Below are positions 61,877-64,000 of a DNA stretch of 64,000 nt, piece by piece (the stretch's first letter is position 1; every line of letters starts with the position of its first letter). Under the pieces are notes generated by a model. The model saw nothing but the letters and a program-made list of their open reading frames with translations. It did no database searches and was not told the origin of the DNA. The translations under genes were made by a program, and so were the position numbers. The DNA lies in assembly GCF_036898095.1 (NCBI RefSeq), contig NC_090735.1, positions 715,460-779,459 of the forward strand, written 5' to 3'. This DNA comes from Palaemon carinicauda. Its lineage: Eukaryota; Arthropoda; Malacostraca; Decapoda; Palaemonidae.

Positions 61877-62520
61877 TGTTTCTCCAAAGAAAATGTGTTT
61901 ACGAATGATATAAAATGACTATGAAATAGAAATATCAACACAGAGGTTTCGAGATTTTCAAATAATTGATATCAAAGCCACAAATAGGCCTAAATGTTCA
62001 AAACTTCCTCTAAATGAATATTTAATTATTAACAATTATACATGAAAATCAACAAAAATAATCAATTAGATATTTATGATTTAAGGGATATAATATTCAC
62101 ACTTAACTAATTACTTAACGGTAGTAATATAAGCGAACTGTTTAATAAGGACTTAATTATATTACACTTAAAAAAAGTAATTCTAATCGGAAATTCTCCG
62201 TAAAAAATATACTGTTCTCATCCGTAATTCGGTAAAATACAGGCGAGTGTAATTTTTACCCTAGTTTGTATTGATCTTTTATGGGTTGGGAACCGGAATA
62301 TCTCTCCTTTACATCAATAATCCGTTTTTAAAACGGTAAATGCCTGGCAACATTTATACCAGGATTTGTACACATTTCTTTACTGCAAATTTTAAACTGT
62401 GTATTACGCTCGTAAAAAAGATAATGACATCAGTAATTCAAATTACATCAATACAACTTATCAGGAATAATAATTTTTATTACATCGTTAATACGTAACT
62501 TGAATAAATAAGTAATTATG
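61877..62520. other. AT-rich non-coding stretch
   Basis: No open frame of note, no RNA gene and no recognisable transposon. The DNA is AT-rich with many stops in all frames. Confidence 0.6.
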
Positions 62521-62523
62521 AAT

Positions 62524-62695
62524 AAAAAATACATAAGTAATATATAAAATAAATACACAGGTGATAGACAGATCAGTTCGCCGTATTGATAAATTAAATG
62601 AATCTGTAATTAAAAACCAAAAATACATCAGTAATACATAATCAAGTACACAAAAAATAGAGTAGACAGATCAGTTGGCTGTATTGATAAATGAA
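62524..62695 (+). repeat. About 98-bp tandem duplication
   Basis: AAAAATACATAAGTAATA to GACAGATCAGTTCGCCGTAT followed by TGATAAAT (first copy, to about 62,602) is repeated with substitutions as AAAAATACATCAGTAATAC to GACAGATCAGTTGGCTGTAT followed by TGATAAAT (second copy, to about 62,695). The GACAGATCAGTT words are 98 bp apart. Confidence 0.82.
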
Positions 62696-62819
62696 CCAAG
62701 TCTAATTAATCATTATAATTAGCATAAATGAGCACAGAGCGCAATGAGATTTTACAATTGAAAAAGGCTAAACAAAATAAATAACTTCAACTCTAACCAA
62801 CATTATTCAAGGATAAATT

Positions 62820-63171
62820 TAAAGTCAAATTTCGTGGGCCAATTAGTACAACCACCAACTCGCCTGTCAAGTCACACCTTAATGACGGGTAGATACTCTA
62901 TCACCTGTCTACCCGGCAACTACCCTCTTTTGTGTAATATGTATCAAACGCTAAATACAAAATTCATTTCATGGCCAATCCTTTCTGAATGGGGATACCT
63001 TAACATGGTGAAAAGGTTTGCGTATCGCCATGATCAAGCAAAGCTGTACTAGTTGGGGCCACCTATAGTAGGTTGGTTTGCTCTGGGCGATCAGATTAAA
63101 TTCTCCTAACATCACCAATCCGCACTGGCCAGCGTGATGATTAAAACTGGCCCAACCCCTGACATGAATAA
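62820..63171 (+). repeat. Probable dispersed repeat, family unnamed
   Basis: This more GC-balanced island in AT-rich flank contains AGTTGGGGCCACCTATAGTA, GGTTGGTTTGCTCTGGGCGA and CCAATCCGCACTGGCCAGCG. It ends AACTGGCCCAACCCCTGACA followed by TGAATAAAG. I recall similar strings recurring in decapod crustacean sequences, so I call it a dispersed repeat; this needs a search. A hairpin CGGGTAGA (62,886-62,893) / TCTACCCG (62,908-62,915) with a 14-bp loop lies inside. A 72-codon frame (62,834-63,052) is present, but I do not support it as a gene. Confidence 0.45.
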
Positions 63172-63232
63172 AGAACTAGGCATTTGCGACAGATAATATT
63201 TTACACCAATACTACAAAAGACTTGCTTTACT
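63172..63232 (+). repeat. Direct repeat, copy 2 (pairs with 61,525-61,585)
   Basis: The 27-bp exact match begins immediately after the TGAATAAAG that ends the putative dispersed repeat. This placement suggests either an insertion flanked by duplicated target or a larger segment duplication. The diverged continuation to about 63,232 favours the latter. Confidence 0.75.
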
Positions 63233-63286
63233 CGGGAAAGATATTATTATAATAGATTTCCCATAATGGATGAAACTGTAATAGTA

Positions 63287-63418
<132 letters not shown>

Positions 63419-63711
63419 AAAATCCATACGTTTCTAGTCCAGAGCCAGACAAAAGCATCAGACATGTTTTTAATTATACCTGCGGTTTGGCCAATTTTCA
63501 TCATATTTTTTGCATTTTAATCAAACCAATGGCTTTTTTTTTCAAAATTAAAAGGCTTATATTTTTTATAGATTCAATAACAGCGATGTATAATCCTACC
63601 AATTAATGTATATCTAAATCAAAATTCAATTTGAGAAACCAACACTCAACTGACCTTCACACGTTCAAGGCTCGTAGGGAAATGCTCTAAAAACCATGGA
63701 TCGAATTTCCC
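63419..63711. other. Unassigned AT-rich flank
   Basis: No gene, RNA or repeat that I can support. Confidence 0.5.
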
Positions 63712-63770
63712 TAAGCCAATCAGAGGGCTTACACAGGACCCCTTTTGTAAGCCAGTCTCTCATTGGCTTA
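63712..63770. repeat. Nested inverted repeat with CCAAT ends
   Basis: The outer arms TAAGCCAATCAGAG (63,712-63,725) and CTCTCATTGGCTTA (63,757-63,770) pair with one mismatch. The inner arms GGCTTACA (63,726-63,733) and TGTAAGCC (63,746-63,753) pair perfectly. Together they form a hairpin of about 22 bp stem. Confidence 0.85.
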
Positions 63771-63782
63771 AAATTTAGTTAT

Positions 63783-63835
63783 TTGGCTAAAGTGTTTAGA
63801 GGCTGTCCTCCTATTGGTTAGACACTTCAAGCCAA
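63783..63835. repeat. Second inverted repeat, adjacent
   Basis: The left arm TTGGCTAAAGTGTTTA (63,783-63,798) and right arm TAGACACTTCAAGCCAA (63,819-63,835) are imperfect reverse complements. The loop holds a CCTATTGGTTA word. The ends TTGGCT/AGCCAA resemble those of the preceding hairpin, so the two may be related copies of one foldback unit. Confidence 0.75.
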
Positions 63836-64000
63836 TTTTGATTCAAGAGGGTAATACCACAACGAATTATCTTGCAAAGAGTGACATATCAAACTATATA
63901 TTTGACTAATAATAAATATAAGAACTAATATACCAAACTAGAAATTTGTTATAAAGCAGAATTTAGATTTATAATAAAACGTCAAAAGAAAAAAAAAAGA
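63836..64000. other. Unassigned AT-rich right edge
   Basis: Nothing supported. Ends in an A-rich tract at the window border. Confidence 0.5.

Noticed and set aside
62834..63052. 72-codon + frame in the flank
   Set aside because: It lies in what looks like a dispersed repeat containing a hairpin, with no recognisable domain.

Overview
The window is eukaryotic, non-coding-rich DNA dominated by one satellite. About 50 kb (1-14,999, 16,425-20,534, 21,960-50,824 and 58,317-60,665, roughly 415 monomers) is a head-to-tail array of a 121-bp monomer, all in one orientation and running off the left edge. The monomer is purine-rich on the + strand and carries one AGGCCT, two GTAC sites 28 bp apart, and the near-palindrome ACTGACTCAGT. 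Since 121 is not a multiple of 3, the many 60-160 codon open frames in the array are rotating-frame artefacts, not genes. The host is probably an invertebrate, possibly a decapod crustacean. That is an inference from the DIRS-type retroelement, a tRNA-derived SINE with an AT-rich tail, long (AT)n and (GTAT)n tracts and a familiar-looking dispersed repeat; it was not tested by search.

The array is organised in layers. Monomers form blocks that are themselves duplicated: trimers (363 bp), 5-6-mers (about 605-726 bp), a 10-mer, a 15-mer (1,811 bp), a roughly 25-mer (about 3.02 kb), and a roughly 38-39-mer. The largest and youngest event is a 5,535-bp tandem duplication (13,578-19,112 and 19,113-24,647) that copied a 1,425-bp non-satellite insert along with its flanking monomers. 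I saw one base difference between the two insert copies.

At about 50,825-58,311 a degenerate DIRS-type (tyrosine recombinase) retrotransposon lies in the array on the minus strand. Its architecture is complete: inverted terminal repeats of about 270 bp, an internal complementary region that fuses the complements of the two outer ends, a gag-like region with a well-formed 131-bp spliceosomal intron, reverse transcriptase, RNase H, a DLFAT-type linker and a tyrosine recombinase. It entered at an AAA of the monomer with no evident target duplication. It is dead: there are at least three frameshifts and several stop codons, the RT YLDD motif reads YLDG, and the recombinase has lost an active-site arginine position. 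A SINE lies inside its 5' intron.

The satellite stops abruptly at 60,665 against the inside of an open frame (60,666-61,153, minus) that resembles the N-terminal zinc-ribbon part of an ISXO2/IS1595-like transposase. The last 2.8 kb is AT-rich flank with small tandem duplications, a 27-bp direct repeat pair, an (AT)n/(GTAT)n microsatellite and two adjacent CCAAT-containing hairpins. I see no intact protein-coding host gene in the window.
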